Assembly: GCF_021341665.1 (NCBI RefSeq)
Contig: NZ_JAJTTH010000001.1
Span: forward strand, 124,001-188,000
Source of the DNA: Pseudomonas sp. Au-Pse12
GTDB taxonomy: Bacteria > Pseudomonadota > Gammaproteobacteria > Pseudomonadales > Pseudomonadaceae
Direction: 5' to 3'
DNA: 64,000 bases
The notes under the pieces: model-generated
Databases searched by the model: none
The model's input: the letters and a program-made list of their open reading frames with translations, nothing else
Told to the model about the DNA's origin: nothing
Translations under genes and position numbers: made by a program
Part shown: positions 8,340-15,745 of the stretch, one piece after another
How the letters are laid out: the number at the start of each line of letters is the position of its first letter
Numbering within the stretch: position 1 is the stretch's first letter

Positions 8340-8690
8340 TTCAGGGTCTCCGGCAGGGCCAGCCAAAAAGGTACGCATTGTGCCTTCAGTGCCTCTAGAT
8401 CGAAAGCTCGGAAATGCTTTTTCGCCGGGTAATCATCTGAAAGGCCCTGCGGACAGGTCTGATCGGCGATGCGCCGTTGCGCAGGGTTCATGCGCCAGGG
8501 CGGTGCGGGCCAGGCACGCCTTGCAGGCCCCGGGCTGCCTCGCTTTTTCTTATCCAGCGAGCACATTTTTAATATTTTTCCTTCGCCGACGTCTGTCGCA
8601 CCATCTGTCGCATCCGACTTATCCCGGGTTCTGAACAGCGCGCGCCTGGCCTTGTGGCCGGTGCCAATCGTCTCGCAGAAGGGCACAGAC
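8340..8690. other. Divergent intergenic region, nspC / monooxygenase operon
   Basis: No gene is supported in these 351 bases. It must hold promoters for both directions. The half next to the monooxygenase contains an AT-rich block that is shared with the region upstream of the aldehyde dehydrogenase gene (8559-8605, listed separately) and a tandem copy of TCTGTCGCA (8593-8601 and 8605-8613). Confidence 0.6.
8559..8605 (+). promoter_or_regulatory. Shared bipartite promoter-region element, copy 1
   Basis: A 24-base AT-rich block beginning GAGCACATTTTTAA and ending TATTTTTCCT is followed after exactly 12 bases by GTCGCACCATC (8595-8605). The same two blocks with the same spacing occur at 12614-12660, upstream of the aldehyde dehydrogenase operon, with only three substitutions. 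In this copy it ends 85 bases before the monooxygenase ATG. It is likely a promoter plus regulator site shared by both operons. Confidence 0.65.
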
Positions 8691-10007
8691 ATGACCGTAG
8701 AACAACCAACACAAGTGGACACCCTGGTGGTCGGCGCGGGGCAGGCCGGCGTGGCCATGAGCGAGCACCTGAGCAAGCTTGGGGTGCCGCACCTGGTACT
8801 GGAACGCAGCCGCGTGGCCGAGGCCTGGCGCACCGGCCGCTGGGATTCGCTGGTGGCCAACGGGCCGGCCTGGCACGACCGCTTTCCCGGGATGGAATTC
8901 GCCACCGCCGCCGATGCCTTTCCGGCCAAGGACCAGGTGGCGGACTATTTCGAAGCCTATGCGCGCCAGTTCAATGCGCCGATCCGCACCGGCGTGGAAG
9001 TGCGCAAGGTGCTGCGTAATACCGGGCGCCCCGGCTTCACCGTGGAGACCAGCGAGGGGGTGATCCAGGCCCATCGCGTGGTGGCCGCCACCGGGCCGTT
9101 CCAGCGCCCGGTGATCCCGCCGATCGCCCCCGAGAACGGGCGCCTGACACAGATCCACTCCGCCGAGTACCGCAACCCGCAGCAACTGCCCGAGGGCGCG
9201 GTGCTGGTGGTGGGGGCGGGGTCGTCCGGGGTGCAGATCGCCGATGAGCTGCAACGTTCGGGGCGTCGTGTGTATCTGTCGGTGGGCGCCCATGACCGGC
9301 CGCCGCGCTCCTATCGCAACCGGGATTTCTGCTGGTGGCTCGGGGTGCTCGGCGAGTGGGACGCCGAGATCGCCAAGCCGGGCCGCGAGCATGTGACCAT
9401 CGCCGTCAGCGGTGCCCGCGGCGGCCAGACCATCGACTTTCGCGCCCTGGCGCACCAGGGCATCACCCTGGTCGGGCTGACCCAGGCCTTTGCCGGCGAG
9501 CACGTGACCTTCCGGGCGGACCTGCTGGACAACCTGGCCCGGGGCGACGAGAACTACCTGGCGCTGCTGGACGCGGCGGATGCCTATATCGCCCGCAACG
9601 GCCTCGACCTGCCGCTGGAGCCCGAAGCCCGCCGGCGCCTGCCGGACCCGGATTGCGTCAAGCAGCCGATCCTCGAACTCGACCTGCAACAGGCCGGCAT
9701 CAGCTCGATCATCTGGGCCACCGGCTACGCCGTGGATTTCTCCTGGCTGCAGGTCGACACCTTCAGCGAACAGGGCAAGCCGTTGCACCAGCGCGGCGTG
9801 TCCCGCGAGCCGGGCATCTATTTTCTCGGCCTGCCCTGGCTCTCGCGCCGTGGTTCGTCCTTTATCTGGGGGGTGTGGCATGACGCCAAGCACATCGCCG
9901 ATCACATCGCCACCCAGCGCAAGTACCAAGCCTACAGCGACACGCGCCACGCCTCGGCCCAGGCCGATGCGCCGGCCCTCAACCTCAGCCCCGTGGGAGC
10001 CCACTGA
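8691..10007 (+). CDS. Flavin-containing monooxygenase
   Basis: A 438-residue protein with two dinucleotide-binding loops: GAGQAG (15-20) for FAD and GAGSSG (about 176-181) for NADPH, spaced as in class B flavin monooxygenases and the CzcO-like group. A late ATGYAVDF motif (about residue 345) is also typical. These enzymes hydroxylate or oxygenate N- or S-containing or carbonyl substrates in the cytoplasm. ATG 8691 has AAGGG about seven bases upstream. It is the first gene of an operon with a Rid-family protein, a DUF1028 protein and an M20 deacylase, pointing to oxidation of an amine or amino acid derivative. The exact substrate cannot be assigned. Confidence 0.85.
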   Translation: MTVEQPTQVDTLVVGAGQAGVAMSEHLSKLGVPHLVLERSRVAEAWRTGRWDSLVANGPAWHDRFPGMEFATAADAFPAKDQVADYFEAYARQFNAPIRTGVEVRKVLRNTGRPGFTVETSEGVIQAHRVVAATGPFQRPVIPPIAPENGRLTQIHSAEYRNPQQLPEGAVLVVGAGSSGVQIADELQRSGRRVYLSVGAHDRPPRSYRNRDFCWWLGVLGEWDAEIAKPGREHVTIAVSGARGGQTIDFRALAHQGITLVGLTQAFAGEHVTFRADLLDNLARGDENYLALLDAADAYIARNGLDLPLEPEARRRLPDPDCVKQPILELDLQQAGISSIIWATGYAVDFSWLQVDTFSEQGKPLHQRGVSREPGIYFLGLPWLSRRGSSFIWGVWHDAKHIADHIATQRKYQAYSDTRHASAQADAPALNLSPVGAH

Positions 10008-10417
10008 TGCCTACGCATACTCGCATCCGCATGTTCAACACCAAGGACACCTACCCCAACCAGTCGCTGGACAACGACCTGTGCCAGGCGGTGCGCGCCG
10101 GCAACACGGTGTATGTGCGCGGCCAGGTCGGCACCGACTTCGATGGCCGGCTGGTCGGCCTCGGCGACCCGCGGGCCCAGGCCGAACAGGCGATGAAGAA
10201 CGTCAAGCAACTGCTGGAAGAGGCCGGCAGCGATCTGAGCCACATCGTCAAGACCACCACCTACCTCACCGACCCGCGCTACCGCGAGCCGGTGTACCAG
10301 GAGGTGGGCCGGTGGCTCAAGGGCGTGTTTCCGATTTCCACCGGCCTGGTGGTCTCGGCCCTCGGCCAGCCGCAGTGGCTGATGGAGATCGACGTGATCG
10401 CGGTGATCCCCGAGTGA
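10007..10417 (+). CDS. Rid-family (YjgF-like) protein, not archetypal RidA
   Basis: A 136-residue protein of the small trimeric Rid superfamily: a VYVRGQVG strand, the MKNVKQLLEEAG helix and a SHIVKTTTYL strand are recognisable. RidA proper hydrolyses reactive imines or enamines using a conserved Arg in a late P-x-R motif. Here the corresponding stretch reads STGLVVSALGQP and has no Arg, so this belongs to one of the other Rid subgroups and may have a different reaction. The ATG overlaps the monooxygenase stop (TGATG), so the two are translationally coupled; an internal ATG at 10031 is the alternative start. It probably processes the unstable oxidised amine product of the monooxygenase (inference). 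Confidence 0.82.
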   Translation: MPTHTRIRMFNTKDTYPNQSLDNDLCQAVRAGNTVYVRGQVGTDFDGRLVGLGDPRAQAEQAMKNVKQLLEEAGSDLSHIVKTTTYLTDPRYREPVYQEVGRWLKGVFPISTGLVVSALGQPQWLMEIDVIAVIPE

Positions 10418-10487
10418 CCGTTCTGCTCAAGGTTCCAGCGGCGTCGCGCCGCGCCTGCCATCGGGCCCCAGGGGCCAGGGAGTTCGC

Positions 10488-11165
10488 ATGACTTTTTCCA
10501 TCGTTGGACGCTGCGCCGAAACCGGTCAGTTGGGTATCGCCATCAGCTCTTCAAGCATCGCCGTGGGCGCCCGTTGCCCCTGGGTGCGCGCTGGAGTCGG
10601 CGCGGTGGCGACCCAGAACGTGACCCTGCCGGCCCTCGGCCCGCAGATTCTCGACCTGCTGGAAAGCCAGAGGCTCGACCCGGCCGATGCCCTGGAGCGG
10701 GCCCTGGGCCGCAACGGCTGGAGCCAGTACCGCCAGGTGACGGTGATCGACAACCAGGGTCGCACCGCGCTGTTCAGCGGCCAGGAAGCCCTGGGCCTGC
10801 ACAACGCGGTGGCGGGCGAGCAGTGCGTGGCTGCCGGCAACCTGCTGGCGAGCCCCAAGGTGATCGAGGCCATGGTCCAGGCCTTCGAAACCACCCCGGG
10901 CCTGTTGGCGGAGCGCCTGCTGGCGGCGATGCAGGCGGCCATGGCCGCCGGTGGCGAGGCGGGGCCGGTGCATTCAGCGGCGCTGAGCGTGGTGGACGAC
11001 CTGACCTGGCCCATCGTCGACCTGCGGGTGGACTGGGCCGATGCCGACCCCATCGGCCAGCTCGCCGGCCTGTGGCAGGCCTACCGGCCGCAGATGCAGG
11101 ACTACCTGACCCGCGCCCTGGACCCCACGGCCGCCCCCAGCTACGGAGTGCCGGGCAATGAATGA
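10488..11165 (+). CDS. DUF1028 protein (Ntn-hydrolase-like)
   Basis: A 225-residue protein matching the DUF1028 family: it begins MTFSIVGRCAETGQLGIAIS, a strand typical of the Ntn-hydrolase-like fold, and keeps the RCPWVRAGVGAVATQ region near residue 28. Family members have no firmly established reaction but occur with peptidases, Rid proteins and amine-degrading enzymes. An AGGGAG sequence lies five bases before the ATG. The stop overlaps the start of the M20 deacylase by eight bases. I infer an amidase-type step in the pathway of this operon; no experimental function can be claimed. Confidence 0.8.
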   Translation: MTFSIVGRCAETGQLGIAISSSSIAVGARCPWVRAGVGAVATQNVTLPALGPQILDLLESQRLDPADALERALGRNGWSQYRQVTVIDNQGRTALFSGQEALGLHNAVAGEQCVAAGNLLASPKVIEAMVQAFETTPGLLAERLLAAMQAAMAAGGEAGPVHSAALSVVDDLTWPIVDLRVDWADADPIGQLAGLWQAYRPQMQDYLTRALDPTAAPSYGVPGNE

Positions 11166-12327
11166 GCCGTCCAGCCGCGAGCTGTTGGCGCGGCTGGTGG
11201 GGTTTGCCACGGTCAGCCGCGACTCCAACCTGGAACTGATCGGCTTTATCCGCGACTACCTGGCGAGCCACGGGGTGGACAGCGAGCTGATCTACAACCC
11301 GCAGCGGACCAAGGCCAACCTGTTCGCCAGCATCGGCCCCCGCGATCGCGGCGGGGTGGTGCTGTCCGGGCACACCGACGTGGTGCCGGTGGACGGCCAG
11401 GCCTGGAGCGTCGAGCCGTTTGTCCTCAGTGAGCGCGAAGGGCGGCTGTACGGCCGTGGCACCGCCGACATGAAAGGCTTTATCGCCTCGGTGCTGGCGG
11501 CGGTGCCGGGCTTTACCCGGCGTCGCCTGCACCTGCCGCTGCACCTGGCGTTTTCCTACGACGAAGAGGTGGGCTGCCTGGGCGTGCGACCGATGCTCGA
11601 ACGTTTGCGGCAGCGGCCGCATCCGCCGCGGCTGTGCCTGATCGGCGAGCCCACCGAGCTGCGCCCGGTGCTCGGGCACAAGGGCAAGCTGGCGATGCGC
11701 TGCCAGGTCCGCGGCGCGGCCTGCCATTCGGCCTATGCGCCTTACGGGGTGAATGCCATCGAGTACGCGGCGCGGCTGATCGGCAAGCTGGGGGACATTG
11801 GCGGCCGTCTGGCACAACCCGAGCACCACGACCCGCGTTTCGATCCGCCGTTTTCCACGGTGCAGACTGGCACCATCCAGGGTGGCCGCGCGCTGAACAT
11901 CGTGCCGGCCGAGTGTCAGTTCGATTTCGAGGTGCGCACCCTGCCGGGCTACGACGCCCAGGCCGTGGTGGAGCAACTGCAAGGCTATGCCGAAGCCGAA
12001 TTGCTGCCGCAGATGCAGGCGGTACAGGCCGACACCGGAATCGACCTGCACCCCTTGAGCGCCTACCCGGGGCTGGCCACCGCCGCCGACAGCGAGGCCG
12101 CCGAACTGCTGGCGCTGCTCAGCGGCTCGCGGGCATTCACCACCGTGGCGTTCGGCACCGAGGGCGGGCTGTTCCATGAGGCGGGCATCCCCACGGTGGT
12201 CTGCGGCCCGGGCAGCATGGACCAGGGCCACAAGCCGGACGAGTTCATCAGCCTTGAGCAACTGCATGCCTGCGACGCCCTGTTGCAGCGCCTGGGCGAC
12301 TGGCTGGAGCATCCCGCCCGAGCCTGA
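11158..12327 (+). CDS. M20 deacylase (acetylornithine deacetylase/ArgE-like)
   Basis: A 389-residue cytoplasmic zinc hydrolase of the ArgE/DapE group. Signatures in order: SGHTDVVPVDG (zinc His and Asp), GRGTADMKG (bridging Asp), YDEEVGCLG (general base Glu and zinc Glu), GEPTEL, and a C-terminal GPGSMDQGHKPDEF with the final zinc His. ArgE-type enzymes remove N-acyl groups from amino acids. The presence of a second, non-biosynthetic copy in a monooxygenase/Rid/DUF1028 operon suggests release of an amino acid from an N-acyl or N-carbamoyl intermediate. The start at 11158 lies inside the end of the DUF1028 gene. A REP doublet follows, so this is probably the end of the operon. Confidence 0.85.
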   Translation: MNEPSSRELLARLVGFATVSRDSNLELIGFIRDYLASHGVDSELIYNPQRTKANLFASIGPRDRGGVVLSGHTDVVPVDGQAWSVEPFVLSEREGRLYGRGTADMKGFIASVLAAVPGFTRRRLHLPLHLAFSYDEEVGCLGVRPMLERLRQRPHPPRLCLIGEPTELRPVLGHKGKLAMRCQVRGAACHSAYAPYGVNAIEYAARLIGKLGDIGGRLAQPEHHDPRFDPPFSTVQTGTIQGGRALNIVPAECQFDFEVRTLPGYDAQAVVEQLQGYAEAELLPQMQAVQADTGIDLHPLSAYPGLATAADSEAAELLALLSGSRAFTTVAFGTEGGLFHEAGIPTVVCGPGSMDQGHKPDEFISLEQLHACDALLQRLGDWLEHPARA

Positions 12328-12403
12328 TGCGGTTCCTGCACGTCGGCCAACGACGCGCGCGGCGCGGGGGGGCGGCGTAGGGATAGGGGAGGCAAGGCTT
12401 CTT

Positions 12404-12534
12404 GTGGTGAGGGAGCTTGCTCCCGCTCGGGCGCGCAGCGGCCGTAAAGCCTGAGTCCGCGATCCACCTGACAGACCGCGGATTCAGGCTTTGGGAAAGC
12501 TGCGCCTTCCAGCGGGAGCAAGCTCCCTCGCCAC
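12404..12534. repeat. REP doublet (REPIN) with long inner stem
   Basis: Two inverted 24-base copies of a Pseudomonas REP with core GAGGGAGCTTGCTCCCGCT lie at 12404-12427 and 12511-12534, differing at one position. Between them a second imperfect inverted repeat, AAAGCCTGAGTCCGCG (12446-12461) against 12477-12492, can extend the structure, so the whole unit can fold into a long cruciform. REP doublets are dispersed non-autonomous elements mobilised by RAYT transposases; none is encoded here. Confidence 0.85.
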
Positions 12535-12613
12535 GGGGTTGTGTTCTTTCGCCGTTACCTAGGCTTTTGGGGGCGCCAAGCCGTCTGGTTGCAGAGCTTT
12601 TTCATGGGGCTGG

Positions 12614-12660
12614 AGCATATTTTTAGTATTTTTCCTCTGGCTCGCCGTGACGCACCATCC
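12614..12660 (+). promoter_or_regulatory. Shared bipartite promoter-region element, copy 2
   Basis: The AT-rich 24-base block (GAGCATATTTTTAG to TATTTTTCCT, 12614-12637) is followed after 12 bases by GACGCACCATC (12650-12660). It matches the block at 8559-8605 in sequence and spacing. It lies 53 bases upstream of the aldehyde dehydrogenase GTG, just beyond the REP doublet. Confidence 0.65.
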
Positions 12661-12713
12661 CTCAGGACCCAATAACCAACAGGCCGTCGCAACGGCCGAC
12701 GAGGGAGTGCAGC

Positions 12714-14204
12714 GTGTTCGATCTCGGTGACTGGCAGCAACGAGCTGCCCAACAGACATTCATTGACCAGGCGCTGATCGGCGGCCAACGGATGGCCGCC
12801 CAGTCCGGCGCCACCTTCGATGCCGTCAATCCGGCCACCCATCAGGTGCTGGCCCGGGTCAGTGCCTGCGGCGCGGCCGAGGTCGAGCTGGCAGTGGCCG
12901 CCGCGCGCCGGGCCTTCGAGCAGGGGCCCTGGGCGCGCATGGCCCCGGTGGAACGCAAGAAAGTCCTGCTGCGCCTGGCCGAATTGATGCTCGCCCATCG
13001 TGAGGAACTGGCGCTGCTGGACTCCCTGAACATGGGCAAGCCGGTGATGGACGCCTGGAACATCGATGTGCCCGGCGCCGCCCACGTCTTCGCCTGGTAC
13101 GCCGAAAGCCTCGACAAGCTCTACGATCAGATGGCCCCCGGCGCCCACAACAGCCACGCCAGCATTCGCCGCGAGCCGCTGGGGGTGATCGGCGCGGTGG
13201 TGCCCTGGAACTTCCCCCTGGACATGGCCGCCTGGAAGCTGGCGCCGGCCCTGGCGGTGGGCAACTCGGTGGTGCTCAAGCCCGCCGAACAGTCGCCGTT
13301 CTCGGCCCTGCGCCTGGCCGAGCTGGCCCTGGAGGCCGGCGTGCCGGAAGGGGTGTTCAACGTGGTGCCGGGCCTGGGCACCGAGGCCGGTCGCGCCCTG
13401 GGCCTGCACCCGGATGTGGACTGCCTGGTGTTCACCGGCTCCACCGAGGTGGGCAAGTGCTTCATGCAGTATTCAGCGCAATCGAACCTCAAGCAGGTCT
13501 GGCTCGAATGCGGTGGCAAGAGCCCGAACCTGGTGTTCGCCGACTGCCAGGACCTGGAGCTGGCCGCCGAAAAGGCCGCCTTCGGCATCTTCTTCAACCA
13601 GGGCGAGGTGTGCTCGGCCAACTCGCGGCTGCTGGTGCAGCGCAGCATTCATGACGAGTTCGTCGAGCGCCTCAAGGCCAAGGCCCGGGACTGGCGCCCG
13701 GGCAACCCGCTGGACCCGGCCAGCCGCGCCGGGGCCATGGTCGACGCGCGCCAGACCGCCCGCGTCATGGCCTATATCGAGGGCGCCCGGGAGCAGGGCG
13801 CGCACCTGGCCTGTGGCGGCCGCCAGTTGCACATCGACGGCAGCGACAACTACATCGAGCCCACCCTCCTTACCGGCGTGAAGCCGCAGATGACCATCGC
13901 GCGGGAAGAAGTGTTCGGCCCGGTGCTGGCGGTGACCCCGTTCGACGATGAAGAGCAGGCCATTGCCCTGGCCAACGACAGCGTCTACGGCCTGGCCGCG
14001 TCGCTGTGGACGGACGACCTCAACCGTGCCCATCGGGTGGCCCGGCAGTTGCGCGCCGGCACGGTGTCGGTGAACACCGTGGACGCCCTGGACGTGAGCG
14101 TGCCCTTTGGCGGCGGCCGGCAATCGGGGTTCGGGCGTGACCTGTCGCTGCATGCCTTCGACAAGTACACGCAACTGAAAACCACCTGGTTCCAGCTGCG
14201 CTGA
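12714..14204 (+). CDS. NAD(P)-dependent aldehyde dehydrogenase (PuuC/KauB-like)
   Basis: A 496-residue aldehyde dehydrogenase of normal family length. PWNFPLDMAAWKLAPAL (near residue 165), FTGSTEVGK (cofactor loop), LECGGKSPN (general-base Glu) and NQGEVCSANSR (catalytic Cys) are all intact. Its closest recognisable group is the gamma-glutamyl-aminobutyraldehyde/omega-aminoaldehyde dehydrogenases used in polyamine and amine breakdown. GTG 12714 is supported by GAGGGAG six bases upstream. It heads an operon with a permease and a class III aminotransferase, a classic set for import of an amine, transamination to an aldehyde and oxidation to an acid. The shared upstream element links it to the monooxygenase operon. 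Confidence 0.9.
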   Translation: MFDLGDWQQRAAQQTFIDQALIGGQRMAAQSGATFDAVNPATHQVLARVSACGAAEVELAVAAARRAFEQGPWARMAPVERKKVLLRLAELMLAHREELALLDSLNMGKPVMDAWNIDVPGAAHVFAWYAESLDKLYDQMAPGAHNSHASIRREPLGVIGAVVPWNFPLDMAAWKLAPALAVGNSVVLKPAEQSPFSALRLAELALEAGVPEGVFNVVPGLGTEAGRALGLHPDVDCLVFTGSTEVGKCFMQYSAQSNLKQVWLECGGKSPNLVFADCQDLELAAEKAAFGIFFNQGEVCSANSRLLVQRSIHDEFVERLKAKARDWRPGNPLDPASRAGAMVDARQTARVMAYIEGAREQGAHLACGGRQLHIDGSDNYIEPTLLTGVKPQMTIAREEVFGPVLAVTPFDDEEQAIALANDSVYGLAASLWTDDLNRAHRVARQLRAGTVSVNTVDALDVSVPFGGGRQSGFGRDLSLHAFDKYTQLKTTWFQLR

Positions 14205-14294
14205 GTGCTGCGCAGCCTCGACGGCGCCACCCGGGCGCCGTTGCACCTGCCGCTGTTGCGGCAGGCCCACAACAATAAGAAAGGAGTGCGTGCC

Positions 14295-15743
14295 ATGACT
14301 GCAAATCTCTCCACGGCGGCCTTGAGCCCCGCAAGCAAGGGCGGCCTGCGCCGGGTCCTGGGCCTGGGCTCGCTGGTGTCGGTGGCCGTTGGCCTGGTGG
14401 TGTCCCAGGGGGTGATGGTGTTGATGCTGCAAGGGGCGGGGATGGCCGGGCTGGGCTTTTTCATTCCGCTGCTGCTGGCCTACCTGCTGGCGCTGACCTA
14501 TGCCTTGTCGTTCTCCGAGCTGGCGCTGATGGTGCCCCGGGCCGGCAGCCTGAGCAGCTACACCGAGGTCGCCATCGGCCACTTTCCGGCGATCCTGGCG
14601 ACCTTTTCCGGCTACATGGTGGTGGCGATGTTCGCCCTGTCCGCCGAGCTGCTGCTCCTGGACCTGATCATCGGCAAGGTCTACCCCGGGGTGTTGCCGC
14701 CGATGCTGGTGGCTTATGGGGTGCTCGGGCTCTTCACCTTGCTCAACCTGCTGGGCATCGACGTGTTCGCCAAGCTGCAGACGGTGCTGGCCGTGGTGAT
14801 GGTGGTGATTTTGCTGACCCTCGGCCTGGGCGCCGTGAGCAGCGCCCAGGCGGACCTGCAACTGCCCCTGGACCAGGGCTGGAACCCCATGCAGGTGGGC
14901 GCGCTGGCCCTGGCGGCCATGGCCATCTGGGGCTTTGTCGGCGCCGAGTTCGTCTGCCCGCTGGTGGAGGAAACCCGCAACCCGGAGCGCAACATTCCGC
15001 GCTCGATGATCATCGGCCTGAGCGTGATCTTCCTGGTGATCACCCTGTACTGCCTGGGCGCCTTGCTGTGTGTGCCCCGGGCGCAGTTGGCCAGTGATCC
15101 GCTGCCGCATTTCCTCTTCGCCACCACGGTGTTCGGCGAGGCCGGCAAGCTGTTCCTGGTGGGCGCGGTGATCACCGCCACCTGCAGCACGGTCAACTCG
15201 TCCCTGGCGGCGCTGCCGCGGATGCTCTACGGCATGGCCCAGAACGGCCAGGCTTTCCCCCAGTTCAAACGGCTCAGCCCGCGCGGCCGCACGCCCTGGG
15301 TGGCGGTGCTGTTCGTCGCGGCGCTGACCGGCCTGCCAATCCTGCTGCTGGGCCAGGACCCGGACTCCATCAGCCTGCTGCTGTTGGCCGCGGCCCTGGC
15401 CTGGCTGCTGGCCTACATCGTCGTGCACATCGACGTGATCGCCTTGCGCCGGCGCTACCCCGATGCGCCACGGCCGTTCCGGTCGCCGTTCTACCCCTGG
15501 CCCCAGGTGCTGGGCGTCGTCGGCATGCTGTTCGCGATCTACCACGTGTCCCCGTCCCCGGAGATGACCGCGCGGATCTTCGGCAGCGCCGGCGTGGTGC
15601 TTGGCGTGATTTCGCTGATCGCCGTGGTCTGGATCAAATGGGTGATGCGCAAGCCACTGTTTGTTCCCGAGCCGCTGTTGCCCCTCGAACCGGGTCCCGC
15701 TGCAACCCCTTCCCTTGAACTCACTTGCCGTGCAGGAGAATGA
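14295..15743 (+). CDS. APC-superfamily amino acid/amine permease
   Basis: A 482-residue inner membrane protein with about twelve hydrophobic spans. The first span region (GLGSLVSVAVGLVVSQGVMV, about residues 27-46) and the GFVGAEFVCPLVEETRNPER segment near residue 214 are typical of the amino acid-polyamine-organocation family. It should import the amine or amino acid used by the surrounding enzymes. The ATG at 14295 has AAAGGAG nine bases upstream, which decides against longer starts. It lies 90 bases after the aldehyde dehydrogenase gene and only two bases before the aminotransferase ATG, so all three are probably cotranscribed. Substrate is not predictable from sequence alone. Confidence 0.88.
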   Translation: MTANLSTAALSPASKGGLRRVLGLGSLVSVAVGLVVSQGVMVLMLQGAGMAGLGFFIPLLLAYLLALTYALSFSELALMVPRAGSLSSYTEVAIGHFPAILATFSGYMVVAMFALSAELLLLDLIIGKVYPGVLPPMLVAYGVLGLFTLLNLLGIDVFAKLQTVLAVVMVVILLTLGLGAVSSAQADLQLPLDQGWNPMQVGALALAAMAIWGFVGAEFVCPLVEETRNPERNIPRSMIIGLSVIFLVITLYCLGALLCVPRAQLASDPLPHFLFATTVFGEAGKLFLVGAVITATCSTVNSSLAALPRMLYGMAQNGQAFPQFKRLSPRGRTPWVAVLFVAALTGLPILLLGQDPDSISLLLLAAALAWLLAYIVVHIDVIALRRRYPDAPRPFRSPFYPWPQVLGVVGMLFAIYHVSPSPEMTARIFGSAGVVLGVISLIAVVWIKWVMRKPLFVPEPLLPLEPGPAATPSLELTCRAGE

Positions 15744-15745
15744 CC

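Larger units (their letters stand above)
12328..12713. other. Intergenic region with REP doublet and promoter element
   Basis: No gene is supported in these 386 bases. The left half holds a REP-type inverted pair (12404-12534); the right half holds the second copy of the element shared with the monooxygenase promoter (12614-12660), 53 bases before the aldehyde dehydrogenase start. Confidence 0.7.

Noticed and set aside
12404..12534. Possible Rho-independent terminator of the M20 deacylase operon
   Set aside because: The structure is a REP doublet without U-tract; it may influence mRNA ends but is not a standard terminator.
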